Shown piece after piece: positions 53,540 through 61,874 of a DNA stretch of 64,000 nucleotides (position 1 is its first letter; each line of letters begins with the position of its first letter). The stretch spans positions 310,001 through 374,000 of the forward strand of contig NZ_JAGHKQ010000003.1 in NCBI RefSeq assembly GCF_017742235.1, given 5' to 3'. The stretch comes from Bacillus sp. 165. GTDB taxonomy: Bacteria > Bacillota > Bacilli > Bacillales > Bacillaceae_G. A program made the position numbers and the translations under genes. Below the pieces are notes generated by a model. The model was not told where the DNA came from, did not search any database, and was given only the letters and a program-made list of their open reading frames with translations.

Positions 53540-53719
53540 TAACTGATATCCATATTTTATTTACCTTCATAGCAGAATATACATGCCCCTCGCTTCACAC
53601 GGCAAAAGAACGTTACAACCGCTCATCCTATCAGCCCTTCATTTGGGGGATTTCACTTTATATAGCAACTTACATTCTGGCTTTAGCTTAAAAAATCCTT
53701 GTCTGCTTTGAAAAAGGAT

Positions 53720-54186
53720 TTATTTCATAGATCCAGACGTACCGTAATCAGTAACTGTTATTTTCACGTTGTATGTAATGGCAGCCTTACTAAATGTGCT
53801 ATCCCAATCTTTTTTACTTTTTGCTATACTTCTGGATATTCAATTCTCAATCTGTCTCCAAATCCAGCTACATCCACTTTATATTCATGTTACGTTCTTT
53901 GTAATACCCCCTCCACCAATCGCTTCACTTCTTTTTCTGCGGCTGCTTCTTCTCTTTTTAGAACAGTATTTTTATTAGGAGATTCCGACGCCACCCAGTA
54001 TTCAGCTATCCGCCCTTCCGATTGGATATCCACATCAAAAGAGATTTTGTTTCCATCCACATGAGGCTGAATATGACTTGTCATTGATTCTATCTCATAT
54101 ATAATTGGTTCATTTGTCTCTTCATCAAAGCTTTTCACTACCCTACTTTTCCCTATCTGTCTCTTTATATCCCGTGTTGAATGCAT
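53720..54186 (-). pseudogene. Ger(x)C-family spore germination lipoprotein, decayed C-terminal part
   Basis: The minus strand encodes the last 150 or so residues of a GerAC/GerKC-type germinant receptor subunit: H-S-T-R-D-I-K-R, K-S-R-V-V-K-S-F-D-E-E, T-S-H-I-Q-P-H-V-D-G-N, K-R-E-E-A-A-A-E-K-E-V, then F-G-D-R-L-R-I-E-Y-P-E-V and finally A-A-I-T-Y-N-V-K-I. It is broken by TAA after L-Q-R-T, by TAG where Trp is expected after P-E-V, and by a one-base loss in an A run at about 53812. The N-terminal two thirds and the A and B subunit genes are absent. Confidence 0.85.
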
Positions 54187-54391
54187 ATATTTTGGCTATG
54201 ATCAATGAATAGAGTTGGCTTTTCGAGATTAGCGTTCATAAAAAATCAGCAGAAGTACATATTTTTAAGCAAAAGTTAAGGAAGCCCCCTGATAATAAAC
54301 ATACGCAGAGAACAAAGGTGCATGTACATCTCCTTCTGTTCTTGAAAGCACCTTGTATAAACATAACACTATTTATATAAAGGAGAATCAT

Positions 54392-54730
54392 ATGAATCAA
54401 GAAAAATGGATTTCATGGGTTGTACGATTAGGAAGTGTTTCACTGGTTGCAGGTATGGTATCCTATCTGGCATTTACACATCATTCCGAAAGCACAACAG
54501 TCAGTTCACAAGAGCAAGCTGACATTGATCAGCCTACTCAATCAGACGAAAGAAATTACAGCAGTTCAGATCATCATAGAGATGCATTTGGCTCACATGT
54601 TAATAGACAATCACAAGAGAATAGATTCAATCAAGGATCTGACGGTCAATATTCCGATAGGCAGTTTCCTGGAGGGAACGAAGGCTTTGAGCAGCATGAC
54701 GGCTATGACACAACAACAAGAGGGACGTAA
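54392..54730 (+). CDS. Small membrane-anchored polar protein upstream of apbE
   Basis: A 112-residue protein: one membrane helix (about residues 8-28: W-V-V-R-L-G-S-V-S-L-V-A-G), then a disordered outer tail rich in Ser, Gln, Asp, His and Gly (D-H-H-R-D-A-F-G, F-P-G-G-N-E-G-F). The ATG at 54392 follows AAAGGAG. No FMN-binding motif (D-G-x-S-G-A-T) is present, so it is not an obvious target of the ApbE encoded next to it. It overlaps nothing and lies one base before the apbE start. Confidence 0.7.
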   Translation: MNQEKWISWVVRLGSVSLVAGMVSYLAFTHHSESTTVSSQEQADIDQPTQSDERNYSSSDHHRDAFGSHVNRQSQENRFNQGSDGQYSDRQFPGGNEGFEQHDGYDTTTRGT

Positions 54731-54731
54731 T

Positions 54732-55613
54732 ATGAAAAAATACACCTTTAAAGCAATGAGTACTGTAGTTGAAATAGGTACCTTACTAGATTTGCCCGAA
54801 GATATACAATGTGTGGTAAAAGAACAGCTTCGGACGCTCGAAGCTGCTTGCAGCAGATTTCAAGAGAATAGTGAGCTTTCAAGTTTGAACAAACAGCTTG
54901 GCAAAGAAATGCCAGTATCCTCTCTTCTTTTTGATATTTTGCAAAAGGCACAAGTATTTTATGAAGAAACTGACGGACTGTTCAACCCTGGTATCTTACG
55001 TGCGCTTGAATATGCCGGATACTCAAAATCAATAGAATATATTCGGGGAAAAGCAACGGACTCACCATCTTCTCCACCTCCTTATCCAGTTCAAATGTTT
55101 CCATATACACTTAATGAAGGCCTTCAGGCAGTTACACTCCATACAAAAATTGACTTAGGCGGTATGGCGAAAGGCTGGATCCTTGATGAAATTGGAACAT
55201 ATTTAGAAACACATGGAAATGGCTTTGTAAATATCGGAGGAGATATACGTATTTTTGGCTCCTTGCCGCATGCTTTACATATAGGCATTGAGCACCCGTA
55301 CCTTGTAAATACAATCGTTGATTCTCTTACTATCTCTTCAGGTGCAATTGCAACTTCCACCTCCATGAAAAGAAGATGGCTAGTAAATGGAGAATGGAAG
55401 CATCACTTAATTAACCCACTTACAGGACAGCCATCTGACAGCACCCTTATTTCATGCACTGTCGCTGCTCCTACTGCCATACAAGCAGACATTTGGGCAA
55501 AAACGATTTTGCTTTTAGGAGAAGAACAAGGCCGTAAATGGCTCCAACAAAAAAAGATTACTGCAGTTCTGCTAAATCACCACAATGAAATATGGAAGGG
55601 GGAAACAATATGA
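54732..55613 (+). CDS. apbE: FAD:protein FMN transferase ApbE
   Basis: A 293-residue flavin transferase that attaches FMN from FAD to Ser/Thr of target proteins, Mg-dependent. Motifs are M-S-T-V-V-E near residue 9, L-F-N-P-G near 82, D-L-G-G-M-A-K-G-W near 144, V-N-I-G-G-D near 168 and H-H-L-I-N-P-L-T-G-Q-P near 222, followed by T-A-I-Q-A-D-type metal residues near 252. No signal peptide is visible, unlike lipoprotein ApbE forms. GAGGG precedes the ATG. Its TGA overlaps the ATG of the next gene. No FMN_bind-domain partner occurs in the window. Confidence 0.9.
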   Translation: MKKYTFKAMSTVVEIGTLLDLPEDIQCVVKEQLRTLEAACSRFQENSELSSLNKQLGKEMPVSSLLFDILQKAQVFYEETDGLFNPGILRALEYAGYSKSIEYIRGKATDSPSSPPPYPVQMFPYTLNEGLQAVTLHTKIDLGGMAKGWILDEIGTYLETHGNGFVNIGGDIRIFGSLPHALHIGIEHPYLVNTIVDSLTISSGAIATSTSMKRRWLVNGEWKHHLINPLTGQPSDSTLISCTVAAPTAIQADIWAKTILLLGEEQGRKWLQQKKITAVLLNHHNEIWKGETI

Positions 55614-56140
55614 CCACTTACGTATGGTACTTTATTCGTGCTACCGGTACCGTCGCCTATCTTCTCTTATACGCTTCGGTCATGGTCGGACTCTTTTCAC
55701 AAGTACAGAAAAAACGAAGAAAAAAAGTCAAAAACACATTACATCTTCATGAAGCTCTCTCAAATTGGGCACTGATTCTTGTTACCTGTCATCTTGTTTT
55801 CTTATTCTTCGATACGTATTTGTCCTTTCAATGGTTTGAGCTGTTCCTTCCATTTACTACAGATTACAAACCGTTTCCGATGGCAATCGGTACATTTTCT
55901 TTCTATATATTACTAATCACATTCGTAACAACAAAGCTTAGAAAGAAAATAGGTATCCAAACATGGCGCAAGCTTCATATGTTAACGCCCTTTTTATATA
56001 TTTTCGTCACCGCTCACGCCTTATTAATCGGTACTGATTTCCAAGCATTCTCTATTTTTATATTGAACATGGTGCCTCTAGCTGTTTTCCTATGGCTCCT
56101 CTTTAAACGTTATGATACTGGTGCAGTCGTAAAATCATAG
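55610..56140 (+). CDS. Ferric-reductase-like transmembrane (heme b) protein
   Basis: A 176-residue membrane protein with five or so helices of the ferric reductase/YedZ(MsrQ) type. His residues fit a heme pair: L-H-E-A-L-S and T-C-H-L-V (helix 2, near 44 and 58), L-H-M-L-T and T-A-H-A-L-L (helix 4, near 121 and 135). Arg/Lys-rich loops follow the positive-inside rule. It starts by a four-base overlap with apbE, so electron flow between this membrane cytochrome and a flavinylated partner is plausible (inference). Confidence 0.83.
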   Translation: MTTYVWYFIRATGTVAYLLLYASVMVGLFSQVQKKRRKKVKNTLHLHEALSNWALILVTCHLVFLFFDTYLSFQWFELFLPFTTDYKPFPMAIGTFSFYILLITFVTTKLRKKIGIQTWRKLHMLTPFLYIFVTAHALLIGTDFQAFSIFILNMVPLAVFLWLLFKRYDTGAVVKS

Positions 56141-56163
56141 GCACCTAAAGTTATCTATCCTCA

Positions 56164-56195
56164 AAAAAGGTACTGAACTTGAGTCAGTACCTTTT
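56164..56195. terminator. Terminator of the apbE operon
   Basis: AAAAGGTACTGA and TCAGTACCTTTT form a perfect 12-bp stem over a 7-base loop, 24 bases after the stop codon. Confidence 0.88.
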
Positions 56196-56231
56196 ATATT
56201 CCTTATCCTTCAGCATTAACTTATATAGCTC

Positions 56232-56915
56232 CTATCTACTTTCATCAGATTGTATCCATATACGAAGCGGCCCTAATGATTCCCATCCGCAAGAAAGTAT
56301 AGCGGCTAGGTCGCCCTTCTGTTCATACCCCACCATAGGCAATTTGGGAAACTCCGTTGCAACCGCTTGGACGATATCTTTCCACAAATTTTGATTATGA
56401 TAATCCGTTGCAAACACATTGGATATCCCAACTGCACCTGCCCCCGCATTTGCTATAAATCCTGATAGTTTGTCTCGATTCTCGTGTATAAATATTTTCA
56501 CATCATCTCGTCCTATAAGCTGCGGCTTGATTATTTTTTCTATACCATAAGCTGCGGTCCACCTTGCCAAATCTTCCTCCGTTGTAACGACACGCCATGC
56601 CGACACAGCAGATTCTAAAACAGGAGCATGATAAATCCATTCCGCATCAAACAGGATCTTAAAGCCAAAAGGTTCCATAGCCAGATTCGCAAAGCTATCC
56701 TTAATGGATAAAATGTTCCTGTCTCCAATAAACTCTACCACTTCTTGCGTAGTTACGTTTTTATTGGAGGTAATAATGTCAGGATAAAAAGGAGGAGCTT
56801 CAGAAGCTAAGCCCCAAACATTCCCTCTCGAATTGTGCGTAATACCGTGTGTTTCGCTCACAATCCCGCACCAAATAATATTATTTAAAACCGCTGTGTT
56901 ACTATACGTGTCCAA
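56232..56915 (-). CDS. GNAT-like protein of unknown function
   Basis: A 227-residue cytosolic protein. The N-terminal half (V-W-G-L-A-S-E-A-P-P-F-Y-P-D near residue 33) is typical of a group of Bacillus proteins annotated as putative acetyltransferases. The C-terminal half holds a GNAT-like core, G-A-G-A-V-G-I-S-N-V-F near 158, then P-M-V-G-Y-E near 196 and a final G-W-E-S-L-G-P. No clear R/Q-x-x-G-x-G/A acetyl-CoA loop is seen, so catalytic activity is uncertain. It is a single gene convergent with the apbE operon. Confidence 0.6.
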   Translation of the reverse strand: MDTYSNTAVLNNIIWCGIVSETHGITHNSRGNVWGLASEAPPFYPDIITSNKNVTTQEVVEFIGDRNILSIKDSFANLAMEPFGFKILFDAEWIYHAPVLESAVSAWRVVTTEEDLARWTAAYGIEKIIKPQLIGRDDVKIFIHENRDKLSGFIANAGAGAVGISNVFATDYHNQNLWKDIVQAVATEFPKLPMVGYEQKGDLAAILSCGWESLGPLRIWIQSDESR

Positions 56916-57047
56916 TTTTCTTTCTCCTTTGAAATATACTCTCTGTATTAATGTTCCATAATCAATACGTATATCCCTATGTATTCGTTTAAAATCACCA
57001 ATTATTTATAGCTTTCAATTCAAGAAAAACGAAGTCTATGATAATTG

Positions 57048-57061
57048 AGGACATATGTCCT
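57048..57061. promoter_or_regulatory. Operator candidate of the DUF606/Crp cassette
   Basis: AGGACATATGTCCT is a perfect 14-bp palindrome, flanked by TTGA and TCAA, about 60 bases upstream of the first DUF606 gene. Spacing and symmetry suit a Crp/Fnr-type dimer, and such a regulator is encoded inside the cassette. Confidence 0.65.
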
Positions 57062-57122
57062 TTTCAATGTACCTGGATATGTTATTCAATAATAGAGAAA
57101 TCTATGTTAGGGAGAGATAAAA

Positions 57123-57548
57123 ATGAGGGGAAGTTTATTTGCATTTTTAGGAGGGGCCTTTATAACCTTACAAGGTGTAGCCAACTCTCATATTAGTCAA
57201 GACATCGGCACTTGGCAAACTGCAACCATTACCCAGTTAACCGGATTCATCGGGGCGTTGCTGGTCCTGGTGTTCGTCCGAGACAGAAATTGGCGAAAGG
57301 TAAAGCAGGTAAAGCCGTTATATTTAATCGGTGGTTCTTTCGGAGCTTTGGTTATCTTCAGCAATGTAACAGCGTTTCACAAAATCGGTGTTACTCTTAC
57401 AATAGCTTCTTTACTAATAGCTCAGCTCTGTTTAACTTTCTTAATTGATAGTAACGGATGGTTTGGCGTTGTAAAACAAAAAATGAGCTTACCCCAGTTT
57501 ATCGGCATCGGTATGATGATAGCTGGTGTGGTCATATTAAAGTTTTAA
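57123..57548 (+). CDS. DMT-type small membrane transporter subunit, DUF606 (first)
   Basis: A 141-residue, five-helix membrane protein of the YdcZ/DUF606 branch of the drug/metabolite superfamily. F-L-G-G-A-F-I-T-L-Q-G-V-A-N-S near residue 7 is the family hallmark, with G-A-L-V-I-F-S-N-V-T-A near 78 and I-G-I-G-M-M-I-A-G-V at the end. GGGAGAG precedes the ATG. A second DUF606 gene follows the Crp-type regulator; the pair is probably a heteromeric exporter or importer. The substrate is unknown. Confidence 0.85.
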   Translation: MRGSLFAFLGGAFITLQGVANSHISQDIGTWQTATITQLTGFIGALLVLVFVRDRNWRKVKQVKPLYLIGGSFGALVIFSNVTAFHKIGVTLTIASLLIAQLCLTFLIDSNGWFGVVKQKMSLPQFIGIGMMIAGVVILKF

Positions 57549-57588
57549 GACTTCCAGCACATCACGAATTCCAGGGGGCAGTTTTATC

Positions 57589-58287
57589 ATGAAAGAGATT
57601 AAGGATCGGGAGCTACTGTATCATTATTTACATGTGTATCAAATACAATCCATATTTAATGAACAGCTATTACCTCATTTATCACTGTATAGTTTTGATC
57701 AAGGTGAGCTTATTTGTTCCCAAGGGGAGCCTTCACAATATCTATACGTACTCGTCAAGGGAAAGGTTAAAGTCTTTACCACCTCGCCGGATGGTAAAGC
57801 TTTGATTCTTTCGTTTAAGACTCCACTTGAATTAATCGGCGATATTGAATATATACGAGGTACTAATATTATGAATACGGTTGAAGCAGTATCACCTGTT
57901 TGTATGATTCGCATTCATTATAATTGGTTAAAAAAATATGGAAAAGATTATTCTCCCTTTCTGCAATTTTTACTAGAAATTATCACACAAAAATTTTATG
58001 TTAAATCCAATTCTTTGAGCTTCAATTTACTGCATCCTGCAGAAGTGCGATTAGCGAGCTATCTAATATCCGTCTCTATTGATGAATCCAATTCTCTATT
58101 TCAAGATAAACTAAATGCAGATAGTTTAATAGATGTAGCAAACTTAATTGGAATAAGCTACAGACATTTGAATCGCGTTATTCAAAAGCTATGTACAGAA
58201 GGTCTAATTGAACGCAACAAAGGATTTATCCTTATTAAAAATCTAGAAGGGCTGCGTGCGCTTGCAGGCTATAATATTTACGAATAG
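57589..58287 (+). CDS. Crp/Fnr-family regulator (YeiL-like)
   Basis: A 232-residue regulator. A cyclic-nucleotide-binding-like beta roll (residues 25-130: G-E-L-I-C-S-Q-G-E-P-S-Q-Y-L-Y-V-L-V-K-G) is followed by a long helix and a winged helix (I-D-V-A-N-L-I-G-I-S-Y-R-H-L-N-R-V-I near 180). There is no Fnr cysteine cluster. A YeiL-type regulator between two DUF606 genes is a recurring arrangement in Bacilli. Its upstream palindrome suggests autoregulation of the cassette. Confidence 0.85.
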   Translation: MKEIKDRELLYHYLHVYQIQSIFNEQLLPHLSLYSFDQGELICSQGEPSQYLYVLVKGKVKVFTTSPDGKALILSFKTPLELIGDIEYIRGTNIMNTVEAVSPVCMIRIHYNWLKKYGKDYSPFLQFLLEIITQKFYVKSNSLSFNLLHPAEVRLASYLISVSIDESNSLFQDKLNADSLIDVANLIGISYRHLNRVIQKLCTEGLIERNKGFILIKNLEGLRALAGYNIYE

Positions 58288-58344
58288 ATGCATCTGTCAC
58301 ATATACACCTCAACATAAAATTGATAAACAGGAGAGTTAACAGT

Positions 58345-58812
58345 ATGATTTCAGGACTATTATTGGCGCTTACCGCGGGAACACTGGTCGGTTTGCAAAA
58401 CATTTTCAACAGTAAAGTAAATGAACGAGCGGGTTCTTGGACAACCACGACATTAGTGTTAGGTATGGGGTTTCTCGCTTCACTCACTATCGGTCTCATC
58501 TTTGAAGGAACACATATGTTTACCTTAGACCATATGAAGCCTTGGTATTGGATTAGCGGTTTGATTGGAATAGGAGTAGTGACCTGCCTAGTAAAAGGAA
58601 TCAGACTGCTTGGTCCTACGTATGCCATCTCTATAGTTCTCACATCCCAGCTCGGATTTGCTTTATTGTGGGACTCACTAGGATTATTTGGTCTCGAAAA
58701 GGTTCCCTTTACTTTTAAGCAGTTGCTAGGTGTACTCGTCATAGTCGGCGGCATTTTTGTATTTAAATTAAGCGGTAGAGATGTGCCAGAACATAACTTT
58801 GAGCAGGCTTAA
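58345..58812 (+). CDS. DMT-type small membrane transporter subunit, DUF606 (second)
   Basis: A 155-residue paralogue of the DUF606 gene upstream, with five predicted helices: A-L-T-A-G-T-L-V-G-L-Q-N-I-F-N-S near residue 8 and V-V-T-C-L-V-K-G near 78. The charged ends differ from the first copy, as in dual-topology heterodimers. The ATG at 58345 has GGAG upstream; the longer frame start overlaps the regulator stop. It ends the three-gene cassette. Confidence 0.85.
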   Translation: MISGLLLALTAGTLVGLQNIFNSKVNERAGSWTTTTLVLGMGFLASLTIGLIFEGTHMFTLDHMKPWYWISGLIGIGVVTCLVKGIRLLGPTYAISIVLTSQLGFALLWDSLGLFGLEKVPFTFKQLLGVLVIVGGIFVFKLSGRDVPEHNFEQA

Positions 58813-58867
58813 TTGATTGCAGAAACTACTATACTAGTAAATAAAAAGAAAGGATAGGGAATATATT

Positions 58868-59558
58868 TTACAAAAATACACAACATTATTCTTTGATGTA
58901 GATGACACACTATTAGACTTTGAAGCAGCAGAACGCCTTAGCGTTACGTGTGCTTTTTGAGGAACAAAACATTCCGTTAACTTCTGAAATCGAAGCACAC
59001 TATAAAAAAATAAATCAAGGTCTGTGGAGGTCCTTTGAAGAAGGCAATATAGCACGAGATGAAGTAGTAAATACTCGCTTTTCCCTTTTGTTTAAAGCCC
59101 ATGGTCAAGAGGTCGATGGTGTGTTACTAGAGAAGAGCTATCGCAGCTTCTTAGAAGAAGGCCATCAGCTTATTGAGGGGGCTTTTGAATTAATAACGAA
59201 CCTGCAGCAGCAATATGACTTATATATCGTTACTAACGGTGTTTCACAAACCCAGTATAAACGATTGCATGCTACAGGATTACATCCGATATTTAAAGAT
59301 ATTTTTGTTTCAGAGGATACGGGCTTTCAAAAGCCCATGAAAGAATATTTTGATTATGTCTTTGCACGTATTCCTCATTTCTCTGTGGAGCAAGGATTGA
59401 TTATCGGAGATTCCTTAAATGCAGATATTAAAGGCGGGCATCTGAGCGGGCTGGATACGGGCTGGTTCAACCCTACCATGAAACCAAATACCAGCACAAT
59501 TATCCCAACCTATCAAATACAACAACTGGATGAGTTATATCAAATTTTAAAATATTGA
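58868..59558 (+). pseudogene. yfnB: HAD-family nucleotidase YfnB/YjjG-like, frameshifted and without start codon
   Basis: The frame begins K-Y-T-T-L-F-F-D-V-D-D-T-L-L-D-F-E-A-A-E at 58871, carrying HAD motif I (D-V-D-D-T), but the first codon is TTA instead of a start codon. An extra C at about 58934 then shifts the frame; from there A-L-A-L-R-V-L-F-E continues to the end with motif II (I-V-T-N-G), motif III region (G-F-Q-K-P) and motif IV (I-I-G-D-S). Together the parts match B. subtilis YfnB nearly end to end. The family removes phosphate from pyrimidine nucleotides. Two independent lesions imply a dead gene. Confidence 0.85.
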
Positions 59559-59567
59559 CTATCTTGG

Positions 59568-59597
59568 AAGACTAAGAACTTACACTTAGTCTTTTTC
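59568..59597 (+). terminator. Terminator after the yfnB-like pseudogene
   Basis: AAGACTAAG and CTTAGTCTT form a perfect 9-bp stem with an 8-base loop followed by TTT. Confidence 0.8.
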
Positions 59598-59654
59598 AGT
59601 TTGTTCCTTTTAACTCTTCCTCCTCACTATCCCTAAAACTCAATAAACTGTCTG

Positions 59655-60377
59655 TTAGCTACCTTTCAACATCTCTGTTTTTTCATTCTTATATGTATCA
59701 CGAATTGAGGACAGTTTTATACTCCATAAAAATAGAAATAATACAAGTGCCATAACTAAGATAAAAGCTCCGGTTATACTTATATAATACAGAAGCGGAT
59801 AGTTTATAAACCAAGATGGAAATATAATCATTTTTTCAGTAAACATATAGTTTCCACCTGTTAACGGATTGTACCACAAGGATAGCAGACCAACTCCAAA
59901 GACGAACAGACTTGACCATGCTAGCGTATCTTTTGATAATTTTAATCGAATCGTCCATACAGAAAAAAATGCCACCGTGATCAGGAGTACATGATACTCA
60001 AAGTAATATAAGATTCTGATACTCGGAGAACCTTCCGGTGTAAATGGGAATAACAAAGCTAACATCGGTCCTCCTACTAACGGTAAAATCAGTATTTCTA
60101 ATAATCTATCCCAATGAAAAAGTAATGCTAAACTACTTAAAACGAGTAGGATAGAACAGAGGTGAAGTGGTAAATCAAAGGTAACATCATAGTTACTTTT
60201 TGCAAAATATCCAGGTGTAAAAATCATAATAAACTGATAAAATGATTCAGAACCTAATAAAATAAATACTAAAGCATATCGAATACGATTTTGAATATGC
60301 CCAGCTAAAGATTTGGTATACAACAGTGTACCTATCAAAAATAAAGTAAAAAATGAAAAAATTTGATAATACATCAT
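59655..60377 (-). CDS. TIGR02206/YwaF-like integral membrane protein
   Basis: A 240-residue membrane protein with about seven helices. The family signature D-L-P-L-H-L-C near residue 70 and the G-x-x-Y-M-F-T-E-K segment near 176 are present. The fold belongs to the YwaF/TMEM164 group; eukaryotic TMEM164 is an acyltransferase, which hints at lipid chemistry, but no bacterial member has an assigned reaction as far as I know. GGAGG is about 17 bases from the ATG, so the exact start is uncertain. Confidence 0.82.
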   Translation of the reverse strand: MMYYQIFSFFTLFLIGTLLYTKSLAGHIQNRIRYALVFILLGSESFYQFIMIFTPGYFAKSNYDVTFDLPLHLCSILLVLSSLALLFHWDRLLEILILPLVGGPMLALLFPFTPEGSPSIRILYYFEYHVLLITVAFFSVWTIRLKLSKDTLAWSSLFVFGVGLLSLWYNPLTGGNYMFTEKMIIFPSWFINYPLLYYISITGAFILVMALVLFLFLWSIKLSSIRDTYKNEKTEMLKGS

Positions 60378-60965
60378 ACTTTGATACTTTTATCCTCCTA
60401 TACTACTATTTCTGCCATCATACATCTTTTCACATCCTATAAAAATTATATTATCACCTCTATTTTTATAAATTTTAATAATATAAAATTTTTAATTTAT
60501 ATATAATTATATATACATAACAATATTAAGTAAACGTACAATATCCATTGTATTTTTTAATATTTTTGAAATTAACTATATAAATTTAATAATTCCTTCA
60601 AAAACCACAGTTTAACTTAAAATCCCTGCAAATCACCCTAAATATCTTATAAAAACAGCAAAATGAATGATCTTCTTTTCCATTTAAGTTTTTGGAATCA
60701 AATCGGATATACAGTTGCGTCAATTTTTCGGAGTAATAGCTAAAGAATGTAAAACACCCTGATTATTTGCTTTATTTTGGCTTCTCTATAGTATGATATA
60801 TCTGCTGTTGAATCTCCTAATGTACCAAATATATACTCAAATCAGTATCTCCAAATTCAGTGAATACTAAGGCATATAGAAAAAAAGAAGGAAGCTTAGC
60901 TCTCCTTCTCTTTTTCTATAACGTATGTATCATTTCTATTACATCTAAATCATACTTTCTTTTCA
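60378..60965. other. 588-base very AT-rich intergenic region
   Basis: No credible gene is visible. The left part (60420-60620) is extremely A/T-rich. The right end carries the pentapeptide-gene terminator at 60883-60917. The promoter of the YwaF-like gene must lie near 60400-60480; TATAAT-like words are abundant there, so it cannot be pinned. Confidence 0.6.
60883..60917 (-). terminator. Terminator of the pentapeptide-repeat gene
   Basis: On the minus strand AGAGAAGGA pairs with TCCTTCTTT-like sequence over a 9-base loop and is followed by a T run of seven. Confidence 0.7.
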
Positions 60966-61595
60966 TTACTTATATTCAATTTTAATGCCTAACAGCCGTG
61001 CAATACTCGCAGCTTGCGTAAAATGGATTTTCAACCCTTTAGCAAGTGCCGGTGATAACAGAATCTCGTCAAAGGTTGAATTGGAAAAATCCATAGTATT
61101 TAACTTAGAATCCGTAAAGTCACTAGCTTCTAACTGGCATCGAGTAAAATCTACTTTTTTAAAATCGACTTCTTGAAAAAAAGCACCTTCTAGGTTACAT
61201 CCGTTAAATACAACATAATTCAACTTACTTTCAGAAACATTCATATATCTTTGGATGTTGTTCTGAAAAACTACATCAGTTAGCCTCGAAAGCATGAAGT
61301 TGGTCCCTATCAGTTTGCAATCTTCAAATTCTGTACGATATATAGTTGAGCTTTCAAATGAAATATTTGATAAATCACAATTGATGAAAATACAATCTAA
61401 TATTTCAATATTCTTAAGATCCTCAGTTAAAAATTCACAGTTTTCAAATTTGACTTCTTTTATTTTTGTATTATAAACAGAGCTCTCAATTTTACAATTT
61501 TTATAGCATGTGTCTGAGATTACATCCTCTAAGAATACTGTTTCGTCACTAATGGTTTGAGTTATAACTAAATCCGGCTTTGTAATTGACTTCAT
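60966..61595 (-). CDS. Pentapeptide-repeat protein, Qnr-like
   Basis: A 209-residue protein built mostly of pentapeptide repeats A(D/N)LxF-like: units such as V-K-F-E-N, C-E-F-L-T, C-D-L-S-N, T-E-F-E-D, C-K-L-I-G, T-N-F-M-L, V-D-F-T-R and S-D-F-T-D run from about 45 to 175. The family forms a right-handed square beta-helix that mimics B-form DNA. The C-terminal cap L-L-G-I-K-I-E resembles Qnr-like proteins that shield DNA gyrase from quinolones; chromosomal Gram-positive members have weak or unproven resistance roles. Confidence 0.85.
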   Translation of the reverse strand: MKSITKPDLVITQTISDETVFLEDVISDTCYKNCKIESSVYNTKIKEVKFENCEFLTEDLKNIEILDCIFINCDLSNISFESSTIYRTEFEDCKLIGTNFMLSRLTDVVFQNNIQRYMNVSESKLNYVVFNGCNLEGAFFQEVDFKKVDFTRCQLEASDFTDSKLNTMDFSNSTFDEILLSPALAKGLKIHFTQAASIARLLGIKIEYK

Positions 61596-61874
61596 AGCTT
61601 TCTCCTTTGGACAATACTTTTATTTTACAGTTTCACGATTTAATTGTATCATAGAGAGTTTTAAGAAGGTGCCTGCATTTTAAAGATATATTTCATAACA
61701 AAAAACTAACTTTCAATTCCTTTAAATCGGTAACCATATATTAATTATGTCTACTTACTTTTTATCACTACAGACGACTGCTTATACAAATAATCGTATT
61801 CCTCTATCTATTAAGCAAGTAAAAGACACTCTGATTTATCAACATATATTCGCCATTAATATTCTAATTTGCAA

